From contig NZ_JACHIS010000001.1 in assembly GCF_014203365.1 (NCBI RefSeq), positions 2,914,001 through 2,978,000 on the forward strand: DNA of 64,000 nucleotides. The letters run 5' to 3'. Position numbers and translations under genes: made by a program. The stretch is from Actinoalloteichus hymeniacidonis (GTDB lineage Bacteria > Actinomycetota > Actinomycetes > Mycobacteriales > Pseudonocardiaceae). The notes below the pieces were generated by a model. It was not told where the DNA came from, searched no databases, and saw nothing but the letters and a program-made list of their open reading frames with translations. Positions 52,368 to 61,456 of this stretch are shown here, one piece after another; positions within the stretch are counted from its first letter, which is position 1, and every line of letters begins with the position of its first letter.

Positions 52368-55300
52368 GCTCCTCCCGGCGGCCCAGACCGTCGCGGATCG
52401 TTCGGGCGACCGCGGCGATCGTGGGGAACTCGAACAGATCGGTGATCAGCAGCCCGGGTGCGGGGCCTGCGGCGAGCCTGCGGTGCAACCGGATCAATCC
52501 GATGGAGGTACCGCCGAGCTCGAAGAAACCGACATCCCTGGGCACCTGCTCGACGCGCAGGCCCAGCTCCGCAGCCCACAGCGTGGCCAGCGTCTCCTCG
52601 GCGGAACCGTGCGGTGCCGCCGCGCCCTCCACCCGGCTGCGGGCCCTTGGCGCGGGCAGCCTGCGTAGATCGACCTTGCCGCTGGGCGTGGTGGGGAACT
52701 CGGCAACGACGGTGGCGTGGGTCGGTACCAGCACGGCAGGAAGTCGGGCGCGCAGCGCCGCGAGGATCCGCGCGCCGAGCCGTTCGGGATCTGCCGAGGG
52801 GACAGCGGCCACGGCATGCACCATCAGGGACTCGTCGGGCGCCCGGCGCACCTGCACGACGGCGTCGGCGACGCCGTCGACGTCCAGCACCAGCGCCCGA
52901 ACCCCGTCCAACTCCACCCGGACACCGCGCACCTTCACCTGGTCGTCGTCGCGTCCGTGGAAGATCAGCTCCCCGTCCGCCCGCCACAGTGCGATGTCCC
53001 CGGTGCGGTAGACCCGCGCCGCCGGGTCCGTCGAGAAGGGATGCGGGATGAAGCGCTCCCGGGTGTGCTCCTCGCGGTTGAGATAGCCCAGGGCCAGCGG
53101 TAAACCGCCGGCCAACAGCTCGCCTGCGAAGCCGGGCGGCAACAGTTGTCCACCTGGACCGACGACGTAGCACTGTCCACCCGTGACCGGCCGCCCGATC
53201 GGCAGCGCGGCGGCGTCCGCCTCGTCGACCGTGCAGACCCGACCGGAGATGTCGATGCACGCCTCGGTCGGGCCGAACAGATTCACCGTCGGGACCCCGA
53301 GCTGATCGTGCACGGCGCGCACCACCTGCCAGTCCAGAGGCTCACCGCCGCAGAAGACCAACCGCACCGAGCGGCAGGCGTTCAGTCCACCGTGAGCCAG
53401 GACGACCTTGAGCAGAGTGGGTACGAACTGGACCACGGTCACCGCGTGATCGCGCAGGTCGGCAAGCATGCCCTCGGGGTCGCGGTGGGTGTTCGGCGCG
53501 GCGACCACGCACGAGCCGCCGAGCGTGAGCGGGGTGAGGAACTCCCACAACGAGGCATCGAAGACCGGCGGTGTCTTGAAGTAGAACCGATCCTGCGTGG
53601 TGAGTCCGAACGCGCTCTGCTTCCACCGGATGTGGTTGGTCAGCGCCCCGTGGGCAACCACGACGGCCTTGGGCAGTCCGGTGCTGCCGGAGGTGGCGAT
53701 GACATAGGCGGGCGCCGCCGGGTCCACCTCGGGCAGCTCGACGGTGGCCGAGGGCGTCTCACCGACGTCGAGAACGGGCATCCCCGGCGGGACCGGCACC
53801 TGGTCGCCGTGCACGATCGCCGCCGCGACGCCGGTGTCGCGCAACAAGAACGTCCGTCTGCCCGCAGGCTGTTCCAGGTCGATCGGCAGGAACGCCAACC
53901 CGGCTCGGGACACCCCGAGCACGGCCGTGACGAATTCCGCAGAGCGCGGCAGCAACAGCGCGACCGGTGTCCCCGGCGCCAACGCCAACGCCGTCAACCG
54001 GGCGGCCAGAGCCGCGCTGGCCCGATCGAGTTCGCCGTAGCTGATCCGTCGACCGCCTGCCAGCAGCGCGATCGCTTCCGGGGTGGCGGCGGCGTTGCGC
54101 AGGAAGCCCGCGTGCAACGGGGCGACGGTGCTCGGATCGGGTTCGGGGTTCCAGACCTGCGACACCAACCGCAGATCGTCCTCGTCGGCGAGGGCGACCG
54201 CGCCCACCGGAATGCGGGAACCCGCACAGAGCTGGTCCAACACGACCCGGATCGCGGTGGCGATGCGGCGCGCCGTCGGTTCGCCCAGCACATCGGCGCG
54301 GTAACGCAGCAGCCCGGTGGTGGTTCCGTCGACCTCGAAGTAGGCGAGCAGATCGTTCTTGGCCGCCGACGGCGCCAGTTTGTAACGACGCACGTCGAGG
54401 CCGGGGAGCCGGAGGTCGGCCCCCATCGCGTGCTCCAACGTCAGGGCCGCCGACACCCGGGCACCCGCCCCCGGCGGATTGAGCGCCCGGACACGGGCCC
54501 AGAGGCCGTCGTGGGCCCCGCCCTGATAGTCCACGGCGTCGAGCAGGGCACCCTGGATCTCATCGACGACCTCGATGAGCGGTGTGTCGTCCGCAGGCGC
54601 ACAGTGCACGAGCAGGTTGTCGGTGAACAGCCCGACGACGGGTTGGTGGTCGGCATGGCGCGGGTCCACCGACGGGAAGACCACGGTCACATCGGGCTGG
54701 CGGAGGTAGTGCCGCAGAACGACGGCGTAGGCGGTCATCAACAGTGCGAACGGCGAGACCCGCAGTCGATGCGCGGTGGCGTCCAGCTCGTCGGGAACAG
54801 CGATCGGCACCACCGGGCTCGGACCCGAGGGCGGTTCGCCTGTGCCCAGACCGGTCCCGGGTGCGCTGGCGCCCTCGGGCAGCAGGGCGGTCCAGTGCGC
54901 GGTGTCCGAGACGCCGTCCTCGGTGGCCCAGTGCTCGCGTTGTTCCCGCGCGTAGCGCAGGTAGCCGTCGGCGGTGGCCGTCGTGTCGAGCTCCCCGCGA
55001 TAGGCCCGTTCGAAGGAACGCAGCAGCACCGCGACGGAGGGTCCGTCCACGGCGATGTGATCGAAGGTGAAGAGCAGCACGGCGTCATCAACTCCCCGCC
55101 GCAGCAGCTCGGCGCGGGATCGCACCCGACCGGGCGGGGCCAGTGGCGCGGCGGCGTGCCGGTCCGCGTGGGTTCGCAGCGTCGGCGCGTCGGTGTCGGG
55201 GGAGAGATCGACAACGTGGACGACGCCCGCCGGGTCATCATCGCTCGGGGGTGGGAGCACCTGTTGGACGATGGTCCCGTCGCTTTCCTCGCACACGTGC

Positions 55301-55485
55301 ACTCGCAGCATCGGGTGCTCGACCAGAACCGCACGCCATGCTCTGCTCAAGGCGTCCGGATCCACCGGTCCGATGAGGCGGAACGCGATCGGGACGTGGT
55401 AGGCATCGCTGGCGGGGTCAAGCTGTTGAGCTGCCCAGACCATCTCCTGCTGCCTACTCAATACCCCCTTGGGCAGCGTGGACAT
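52351..55485 (-). CDS. NRPS: C-A-T, predicted glutamine-type module
   Basis: About 1044 residues from the ATG at 55485. C about 5-430 with DHIAVDG (142-148; the catalytic second His is kept, the first is Asp). A about 450-955: TSGSTGLPKA, FDASLWEF near residue 640, VNLFGPTEA; specificity residues align with GrsA as DAWQFGLIDK, which I remember as a glutamine code. T with Ser994 in GGTSIG. First protein of the coupled synthase operon, yet it begins with a C domain, so it must receive a starter: an acyl or aminoacyl group, perhaps from the lone PCP at 57.7 kb. The frame extends to 55893, but that stretch has weak third-position bias and is probably leader. The ribosome site is poor. Confidence 0.92.
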   Translation of the reverse strand: MSTLPKGVLSRQQEMVWAAQQLDPASDAYHVPIAFRLIGPVDPDALSRAWRAVLVEHPMLRVHVCEESDGTIVQQVLPPPSDDDPAGVVHVVDLSPDTDAPTLRTHADRHAAAPLAPPGRVRSRAELLRRGVDDAVLLFTFDHIAVDGPSVAVLLRSFERAYRGELDTTATADGYLRYAREQREHWATEDGVSDTAHWTALLPEGASAPGTGLGTGEPPSGPSPVVPIAVPDELDATAHRLRVSPFALLMTAYAVVLRHYLRQPDVTVVFPSVDPRHADHQPVVGLFTDNLLVHCAPADDTPLIEVVDEIQGALLDAVDYQGGAHDGLWARVRALNPPGAGARVSAALTLEHAMGADLRLPGLDVRRYKLAPSAAKNDLLAYFEVDGTTTGLLRYRADVLGEPTARRIATAIRVVLDQLCAGSRIPVGAVALADEDDLRLVSQVWNPEPDPSTVAPLHAGFLRNAAATPEAIALLAGGRRISYGELDRASAALAARLTALALAPGTPVALLLPRSAEFVTAVLGVSRAGLAFLPIDLEQPAGRRTFLLRDTGVAAAIVHGDQVPVPPGMPVLDVGETPSATVELPEVDPAAPAYVIATSGSTGLPKAVVVAHGALTNHIRWKQSAFGLTTQDRFYFKTPPVFDASLWEFLTPLTLGGSCVVAAPNTHRDPEGMLADLRDHAVTVVQFVPTLLKVVLAHGGLNACRSVRLVFCGGEPLDWQVVRAVHDQLGVPTVNLFGPTEACIDISGRVCTVDEADAAALPIGRPVTGGQCYVVGPGGQLLPPGFAGELLAGGLPLALGYLNREEHTRERFIPHPFSTDPAARVYRTGDIALWRADGELIFHGRDDDQVKVRGVRVELDGVRALVLDVDGVADAVVQVRRAPDESLMVHAVAAVPSADPERLGARILAALRARLPAVLVPTHATVVAEFPTTPSGKVDLRRLPAPRARSRVEGAAAPHGSAEETLATLWAAELGLRVEQVPRDVGFFELGGTSIGLIRLHRRLAAGPAPGLLITDLFEFPTIAAVARTIRDGLGRREERVRHA

Positions 55486-55991
55486 CACCGCACCCGACTT
55501 GAAATCGAACCGGCATTCGAAAAGGTGAAAGTGTGCCCGCTGATCGAGCGGGAAAATAGACCAATATCGTCGGAGGGCGCTTTCCCGCGATCCGATCCGC
55601 ATTCCGCCCGCCGCCGTGGATAGAGTCGATATCCGGATCGATGTCGCTCTGGGTGACGCGGGCTCGGGTGACTGACGGTCCGGCAATTCGCCCCTGCGAT
55701 CCGGTTCGACGTCGAGGTCCGGGCGCGGTTCATCGGCATTTCGTGTTCCCCCACGGATGGCCTCCGACCAGCGCAGGCGCCGGTCGATGAATGGCCGGAT
55801 TTCTCGTAGCCGGTCAGGTAAGGCCGTGCAGTCCTGGAAGATAACTTGAGTTCGGAAGCCGAGATAGGGCATGTGGCGCATATCACTATCCATATTTTTG
55901 TGTTTGTTCGCCGCATATCTTGGATTGGCTTCGGCGGAACGCCACGGCTGTCGAACACGGCGGGCTACAACGCATCATGCTTGGGGGGAAC
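55486..55991. promoter_or_regulatory. Divergent promoter region of the two synthase transcripts
   Basis: 506 bases between the first NRPS gene (minus) and the lone A-domain gene (plus). It is visibly richer in A and T than the flanking genes, especially 55500-55580 and 55880-55930, and contains a 6-5-6 hairpin CCCGCT/AGCGGG at 55538-55554 in the leader of the minus transcript. No regulator gene lies in the cluster, so the key sites here are likely read by a protein encoded elsewhere. I could not define -35/-10 boxes with confidence. Confidence 0.55.
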
Positions 55992-57623
55992 ATGGCCAGC
56001 GCAGCGAAGCGCGATGACGCACGCCTATTCCTTGATGGCCCGATACCCGCCACCTGGAATGCGACCGCCCGTCCGTTCAACGCCGCCACCATCCCCGACC
56101 TCCTCGACGACGCGGCCCGCCGACATCCCGATGCGCCCGCGCTGCTGGGCGCCGACGGCAGCGGCATCGACCACGGGGAATTACGGACGCGCACCCTGCG
56201 GCTGGCGCGGCACCTCCTCGGCCGAGGCGTACGCCGAGGCGACCTGGTCGGCGTGCTCTGTCAGCGCACCCCGGATGCCGTGATCGCGATGATCGCCGTG
56301 ATGCGGGCCGGGGCGGCCTACGTGCCGCTCGATCCCGGGTGGCCGACGCAACGCACCGTCGATCTCGCCGCCCGCCTCGACCTGTGCACCATCGTCACCG
56401 ACGCGGGCACGCTTCACGCGGCGGGCGCGACCGGACGCCCCCTCGTCGTCCTGGGCGCGTCACCCGCCACACCGCTGCCCGAGCAGACGAGCACACAGTC
56501 CGACGTGGACGAATGCGGCACGAAGCCGCCGCAGGGCCCGACCCCGGACGACATCGCCTACACGATCTTCACCTCCGGCTCGACCGGGATTCCCAAGGGT
56601 GTCCAGGTGCCGCATCGCGCCGTGGCCAACATCGTCGACTTCGTCAACCGCGAGTTCGAGGTCGGTTCCGCCGACCGTTCGCTGGCCAGCGCCTCCTTCT
56701 GTTTCGACCTCTCGGTCTACGACCTGTTCGGGCTGCTCGCCGCCGGTGGGTCGGTGCGGGTCGCCTCCGACGAGGAGGCCGCCGAACCCGACCTGCTCGC
56801 CGATGTGCTCGTCGACGAACCCATCACCACCTGGAACGCCGCGCCCGCCGCCATGCTGCAGCTCGTCCCGTTCCTGCAGGCGCTGCCCCGCAGGGGCCGG
56901 TCGGACCTTCGACTGATCCTGATGGGCGGCGACTGGATTCCGCTCACCCTGCCGGGGGAGTTGCGCGCGGAGTTCCCCGCCGTGCGGCTCGTCTCCTTCG
57001 GCGGGGCCACCGAGCTGACCGTGTGGTCCACCGCGTTCGAGATCGGTGACATCGATCCCGACTGGGCGAGCATCCCGTACGGCACACCGGTGCAGAACAC
57101 CCGCTGTCATGTCTTGGACGAACGCTTGCGCCCCTGCCCGATCGGTGTGCCGGGCGACCTCCACGTCGCAGGCGCCCAACTGGCCATCGGCTACGCGCGC
57201 GATCCGCTCGCGAGCGCCACCCGCTTCGTCCCCGACCCGTTCTCGGTCGACCCCGGGGAACGGATGTACCGCACCGGAGACCGGGCCCGCTGGCTGCCCA
57301 CCGGGGTGCTGGAGTTCCTGGGCCGCGCCGACAACCAGGTCAAAGTCCACGGATACCGCATCGAGCTTGGCGAGGTGCAGGCCGCGCTCGGCCAGGTGCC
57401 CGGCGTACGCGCCACCGCCGTCACCGCACCGGAGACCAGTACCGGCCGCGAGCTCGTCGCCCACTACGTCGCCGACGACATCGACCCCGCCACCCCGCGA
57501 CAGGTTCGGGAGGCTCTGACCGCTCGCCTGCCCGAATACATGGTCCCGCGCCGCATCGTCCAGCTCGACGAGCTTCCGGTGGGCCCCACCGGGAAGGTCG
57601 ACCGCGCCGCGTTGCACCACTGA
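55992..57623 (+). CDS. Stand-alone NRPS adenylation domain with cysteine-like pocket
   Basis: About 543 residues from the ATG at 55992, which follows GGGGGGAAC; upstream ATGs lack ribosome sites. Full A domain: FTSGSTGIPKGVQVPHR (core A3), FDLSVYDLFGLL (A4), GDWIPL, FGGATELTVW (A5), YRTGDRARW (A7), GRADNQVKVHGYRIELGE (A8) and the A10 lysine in PTGKVDRAAL. Specificity residues align as DLYNLGFVWK, seven of ten equal to the cysteine code DLYNLSLIWK, with Gly in place of Ser. It activates an amino acid as the adenylate and should load the PCP encoded 29 bases downstream. First gene of the plus-strand cassette. Confidence 0.93.
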   Translation: MASAAKRDDARLFLDGPIPATWNATARPFNAATIPDLLDDAARRHPDAPALLGADGSGIDHGELRTRTLRLARHLLGRGVRRGDLVGVLCQRTPDAVIAMIAVMRAGAAYVPLDPGWPTQRTVDLAARLDLCTIVTDAGTLHAAGATGRPLVVLGASPATPLPEQTSTQSDVDECGTKPPQGPTPDDIAYTIFTSGSTGIPKGVQVPHRAVANIVDFVNREFEVGSADRSLASASFCFDLSVYDLFGLLAAGGSVRVASDEEAAEPDLLADVLVDEPITTWNAAPAAMLQLVPFLQALPRRGRSDLRLILMGGDWIPLTLPGELRAEFPAVRLVSFGGATELTVWSTAFEIGDIDPDWASIPYGTPVQNTRCHVLDERLRPCPIGVPGDLHVAGAQLAIGYARDPLASATRFVPDPFSVDPGERMYRTGDRARWLPTGVLEFLGRADNQVKVHGYRIELGEVQAALGQVPGVRATAVTAPETSTGRELVAHYVADDIDPATPRQVREALTARLPEYMVPRRIVQLDELPVGPTGKVDRAALHH

Positions 57624-57652
57624 CTCGACCCGCACGATCAGGAGGAACCGCA

Positions 57653-57916
57653 GTGCTCGACCAGACGATCCCGGAGCACGACAACACGCCCGACGTCGTC
57701 GGCACCGTGGTGACACTGTTCGCCGCCATCCTGGACACCGACGAGGAGATCACCGAGGACACCGACTTCTTCGAGGCGGGCGGCAATTCCGTACTCGCCG
57801 CTCGCGCGCTGGCCCGGATCCGCACCGAACTGGGTGTGCGGCTGAGCATGCGGGAGTTCTTCGCCGCCCGCACTGCGGGCGTGCTCGCCCGCAAGGCGGC
57901 CGAGAAGCAGGGCTGA
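57653..57916 (+). CDS. Stand-alone peptidyl carrier protein
   Basis: 87 residues; GTG with AGGAGG upstream. The phosphopantetheine site is Ser45 or so in FFEAGGNSVLAARALARI. It should carry the amino acid activated by the preceding A protein as a thioester. The next gene starts 4 bases after its stop. Separate A and PCP proteins are typical where a tethered amino acid is modified by other enzymes before use. Confidence 0.93.
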   Translation: MLDQTIPEHDNTPDVVGTVVTLFAAILDTDEEITEDTDFFEAGGNSVLAARALARIRTELGVRLSMREFFAARTAGVLARKAAEKQG

Positions 57917-57920
57917 GCGG

Positions 57921-59135
57921 GTGCACCCCACGACGATGGGGCACGCCGCGCTCTGGTTCGCCGATCAGCGCACCGAGCCGGGCGCCTACACGATGTCGAT
58001 CACCTGCAGTGTGACCGGGCCGCTGACCGACATCGAGATCACCGCCGCCCTCGACCGCTTCATCGCCGCCGAACCCGTGTTACGGGTGCGGATGGGCCTC
58101 GACGAGCACGGTGACGTGGTGCAGTGGTTCGACCCGGAGCCGCCGCGTGTCGACTTCGCCGACGTGACGCTGCCCGATCCGAGGGCGGGGCTGTCGGAGG
58201 ACGATCGGGTGGCCGAAGCGGTCCGACCGCACCTCGTGGAGCCCTTCGATGTCGATGGCGGTCCGCTGTCCCGGCTGATCGCCCTGCGGGCGGCCGACCG
58301 GACGATCCTCGTGGCGGCCGTGCATCACCTGCTGATCGACGGTGTCGCCCAGGTCGTCTACGCGGATCGACTGGCCGCCGCCGTGCTCGGCACCCCGGTA
58401 CCCGGCTCGGCGGCCGGCTATCTCGCCTTGGTGGAAGAGGTCCGCGCCGGGGAACGCCGCGCCGAGGAGACCGACGGCGAGTACTGGGCGCAGCGCGTCG
58501 GCGGCAGGCTCGGCACCGAGGAATGGGCGGGGCCGACCACGGATACGACGGCGGAGGTTGTGCGGGCGAACGCGTCTCCGGCCGGGCTGGAACGCATCGA
58601 CGCACTCGCAGGCGATCTCGGCGTGAGCCGATTCCTGGTACTGGCGGGCATGCTGCACCGCGCGCTGGCGCTGCCCCGCACCGTCGTGTGCGCCGCGACC
58701 TCCGTGCGCCCTCGCCGGGGATTCGAGGACACGGCGGGGTGCTTCATCAATCAGGTTCCGCTGATCGCCGAGCACCATCGCGGTGATTCGCCCGCGGATC
58801 TCCTGCGACGCGAGGCTTCGGGCTGGCGGACCGATCTCACCCGTAGACATCGTCCGCTGCTGGCCACCGCGCACCAACACGGCCCGGTCCGATTGGACCG
58901 CGTCCTCACCTCCTACCGACCTGCGGCCAACGTCGGCGTGCTCGTCTACGCCGATGGGGACCGCACGGTGCGGGCGGACCTGTTCAACCGGTACTACCAG
59001 GCGAAGACCGACCTCTCGGTGCGTTTCGTGCCGAACGCCGAAGGGATGGAGTTCGAAGTGGAATGGGCGGCTCGGATCCCGTCGACCATGGGTTCGGCCT
59101 TCGCCGAGACCGTGCGAACGGAGCTGATCGGATGA
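57921..59135 (+). CDS. Stand-alone condensation domain
   Basis: 404 residues from the GTG at 57921. An intact HHxxxDG motif HHLLIDG (135-141) and typical strands (GYTMSITCSVTGPLTDIEITAALDRFIAAEPVLRVRMG-like opening, and later DTAGCFINQVPLI) identify the C superfamily; it is slightly short of 450 but complete in both lobes. It could join the amino acid on the lone PCP to another carrier-bound or free partner, for example feeding the first C-A-T protein. Its stop overlaps the LanB-like start (ATGA), so the two should be made in equal amounts and may act together. Confidence 0.9.
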   Translation: MHPTTMGHAALWFADQRTEPGAYTMSITCSVTGPLTDIEITAALDRFIAAEPVLRVRMGLDEHGDVVQWFDPEPPRVDFADVTLPDPRAGLSEDDRVAEAVRPHLVEPFDVDGGPLSRLIALRAADRTILVAAVHHLLIDGVAQVVYADRLAAAVLGTPVPGSAAGYLALVEEVRAGERRAEETDGEYWAQRVGGRLGTEEWAGPTTDTTAEVVRANASPAGLERIDALAGDLGVSRFLVLAGMLHRALALPRTVVCAATSVRPRRGFEDTAGCFINQVPLIAEHHRGDSPADLLRREASGWRTDLTRRHRPLLATAHQHGPVRLDRVLTSYRPAANVGVLVYADGDRTVRADLFNRYYQAKTDLSVRFVPNAEGMEFEVEWAARIPSTMGSAFAETVRTELIG

Positions 59136-61456
59136 GCACCGACCACACGATCCCGCTGGGAGACAGCGGTTGGCGGATCTGGCGACTGTCGGCGCTGCGC
59201 GGCGCGGGATTCCCTGCCACCCTGCTCGACCGCACGGTGGATGCGGACCTGGCGCGGGACGCCGCCGAGACCGCCGTCACCGACGAGGAGTTCGCCGACC
59301 GCTATCGGGCCGCCGCCGCCCGCCAGTCGACCGAGCTGGCCGCGATCGCGCGGGATCCGGCGTTCCGCGAGGCCGTTGCCTGGCAGAGTCCGCACCTGTT
59401 GGCCACCTGCATCGACAAGGTCGCCGTCGAGCCGATCGACCCGAGGCGCCTACCCGGTTCCAAACAGCGGCAGCGAGAGCTCACCACGGCCGCCTACATC
59501 CAGCGATACGCGCTGAAGAACGACTCCATCGGTTTCTTCGGCCCGGTGGGCTGGGCGAGATGGACCGAGGATCCGGCTGCTCTCGTCTCGGTCGCGCACC
59601 GACCCGCACTGTCCCGCCGCACCGTGTGCTTCGAGACCTGGGCGGCCGATGCGGTGGCCGGGGCGTTGTCCCGAGACCTCGAACTGGTGCCGTGGCTGCT
59701 GCCGGTACGTGCTCCGCAGAACCTCCACGGGCCCGATGGCGTCATCACCCCGCGCGGCCGGCTGCTCGCACTGTCGCCGTCGGACGGTCGACTGGTGGCC
59801 GCTTGCGATGGCGCGACACCGATCGGGCGGATCGCCTGCGATGCGGTGGCGCGTGGCGACTATCCGGACGCCGAGTCGGTCCACCGTGCACTGCTGGGAT
59901 TGCAGGAGCGGGAGGTGCTGCGCGTCGACCTGGAGGTCGTGGCGGCCGCACGTCCGTTGGCGGCCTTGCGCACCGCTGTCGAAGCGGTGCCCGCCGAGAC
60001 GGCTCGACGCGGTGCGCTGACCGCGTTGGACGAGTTGGAGGCGCGGCGCGGCGAGGTCGCCGCCGCCGCAGGTGATCCCGACAAACTGTTGGCCGCGCAG
60101 GACGCCCTGCAGGCCGCGTTCGTTCGGTTGACCGGCGAGGGCTCCCAACGGCGGGCGGGCGAGAGCTACGCGGGACGCACCCTCGTCTACGAGGACACGG
60201 TCCGCGCCGTCGACGTCACGCTCGGCGCGCCGATGCTGGCCGCGCTGGCTCGTCCGCTCGGCATGCTGCTGGACGCCTCCCGCTGGCTCGTCGCCGAGGC
60301 CGCCGCCGCGTACCGACGCCTCTTCGACGAGATCTTCGACCGGCTGTGCGCGCGTCGCGGCCAGGACAGCGTCCCGTTGGCGGTCTTCTACGGCGCGGCG
60401 ACCCCCGACCTGGTGTTCTCCTTCCGCGAGCTGCCGCCGATCGTGCAGCAGGTCGTCACCGAGTTCCAGCGACGGTGGCAGCGGGTCCTGGAGATCCCCG
60501 ACGACGGCGTCGCCCGACACGACATCGACGGCGCGAGCATCGTCGCCTCGGTCGCCAGGGAGTTCCCGCACTCCGAGGTGCCGTGGTCCGCCGCCGTGCA
60601 CCACGCACCGGACCTGATGATCGCCGCCGCCGACGTCGACGCGGTGCGCCGAGGCGAGTTCCTGGCGGTGCTCGGCGAGCTGCACGCCGGGGCGAACACC
60701 ATCGAATCGCGGTTGTTCGTCGAGCAGTCGCCGGATCCGGCGGCGTTGATGGCCGCTGAGGAAGCCGACCACGGCACCCGGCGCATCGTGCCGGTGCTCT
60801 CCAAGGAGTCCAGCAAGGTCAACTCGCGCACCACGCCCTCCGCGCTGCTCTCGCCCGGTTACACCTACTGGGCCATGTATCCCGACGGGGCGTCCCGTCA
60901 CGACGAGGTGGTGCCTGCGGCGGCGCTGCGCGTGCATCGCAGCGCGGACGCGCTGGAGGTGCGAGGCGCTCCGGACGGCCGGGCCCTCCCACTCATCGAG
61001 GTGTTGGGCGAGGTGCTCGGCAGCGCGGTGATGAACGGGTTCAGCATGCTGCCCTCGGCAGGCCACCGGCCGAGGGTCACCGTCGACAACCTGGTCGTCT
61101 CCCGCGAGTCCTGGCGGATCCCGGCCGAGGAGTTGGCCTGGGCGGCCGAACGCGACCCCGACCGGCGATTCCGGGGAGCCACCCGATGGCGACTCGATCG
61201 AGGCCTGCCTCGCCGGGTGTTCTACCGGGTGCCGGTGGAGGACAAGCCGCTGTTCCTGGACTTCGCCGGGGTGTCGCTGGTGGAGATGCTGGCCCGGTCG
61301 GTGCGGCGCACCCTGCGGGACGCCGATCCGGGTTCCCGGATCTCGTTCAGCGAGGCACTGCCCGACACCGACCAGACCTGGCTACGCGACGCCGACGACC
61401 AGCGCTACACGAGCGAATTCCGGATCATCGCCGTCGCCGACCGGGCGTCGTCCTAG
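59132..61456 (+). CDS. LanB N-terminal-domain (lantibiotic dehydratase-like) protein, no elimination domain
   Basis: About 774 residues from the ATG at 59132. Lant_dehydr_N features: YIQRYALKNDSIGFFGPVGW (122-141) in place of the usual RxxxRPTPFG, ESYAGRTLVYEDTVRAVDVTLG, and near the end LPRRVFYRVPVEDKPLFLDFAGVSLVEMLARSVRR. Full LanB enzymes glutamylate Ser/Thr with Glu-tRNA and then eliminate; stand-alone N domains are also known as peptide aminoacyl-tRNA ligases (PEARLs). The C-terminal SpaB_C elimination domain is absent, and no precursor peptide is visible. Here it is coupled to a C domain and follows A and PCP, so a tRNA-dependent step on a carrier-bound amino acid is my inference. Its stop overlaps the SbnB-like stop on the other strand. 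Confidence 0.85.
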   Translation: MSTDHTIPLGDSGWRIWRLSALRGAGFPATLLDRTVDADLARDAAETAVTDEEFADRYRAAAARQSTELAAIARDPAFREAVAWQSPHLLATCIDKVAVEPIDPRRLPGSKQRQRELTTAAYIQRYALKNDSIGFFGPVGWARWTEDPAALVSVAHRPALSRRTVCFETWAADAVAGALSRDLELVPWLLPVRAPQNLHGPDGVITPRGRLLALSPSDGRLVAACDGATPIGRIACDAVARGDYPDAESVHRALLGLQEREVLRVDLEVVAAARPLAALRTAVEAVPAETARRGALTALDELEARRGEVAAAAGDPDKLLAAQDALQAAFVRLTGEGSQRRAGESYAGRTLVYEDTVRAVDVTLGAPMLAALARPLGMLLDASRWLVAEAAAAYRRLFDEIFDRLCARRGQDSVPLAVFYGAATPDLVFSFRELPPIVQQVVTEFQRRWQRVLEIPDDGVARHDIDGASIVASVAREFPHSEVPWSAAVHHAPDLMIAAADVDAVRRGEFLAVLGELHAGANTIESRLFVEQSPDPAALMAAEEADHGTRRIVPVLSKESSKVNSRTTPSALLSPGYTYWAMYPDGASRHDEVVPAAALRVHRSADALEVRGAPDGRALPLIEVLGEVLGSAVMNGFSMLPSAGHRPRVTVDNLVVSRESWRIPAEELAWAAERDPDRRFRGATRWRLDRGLPRRVFYRVPVEDKPLFLDFAGVSLVEMLARSVRRTLRDADPGSRISFSEALPDTDQTWLRDADDQRYTSEFRIIAVADRASS

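Noticed and set aside
55538-55554. Hairpin in the divergent region as a terminator
   Set aside because: Short stem (6 bp), A-run rather than T-run after it on the plus strand and T-run before it on the minus strand; at best a leader element.
53146-55623. Plus-strand open frame of 825 codons over the Gln-type NRPS
   Set aside because: Antisense shadow of a complete C-A-T protein, with no recognisable domains.
55486-55893. N-terminal extension of 136 residues on the first NRPS
   Set aside because: Weak third-position GC bias, no domain resemblance, and C-domain homology begins at the ATG at 55485.
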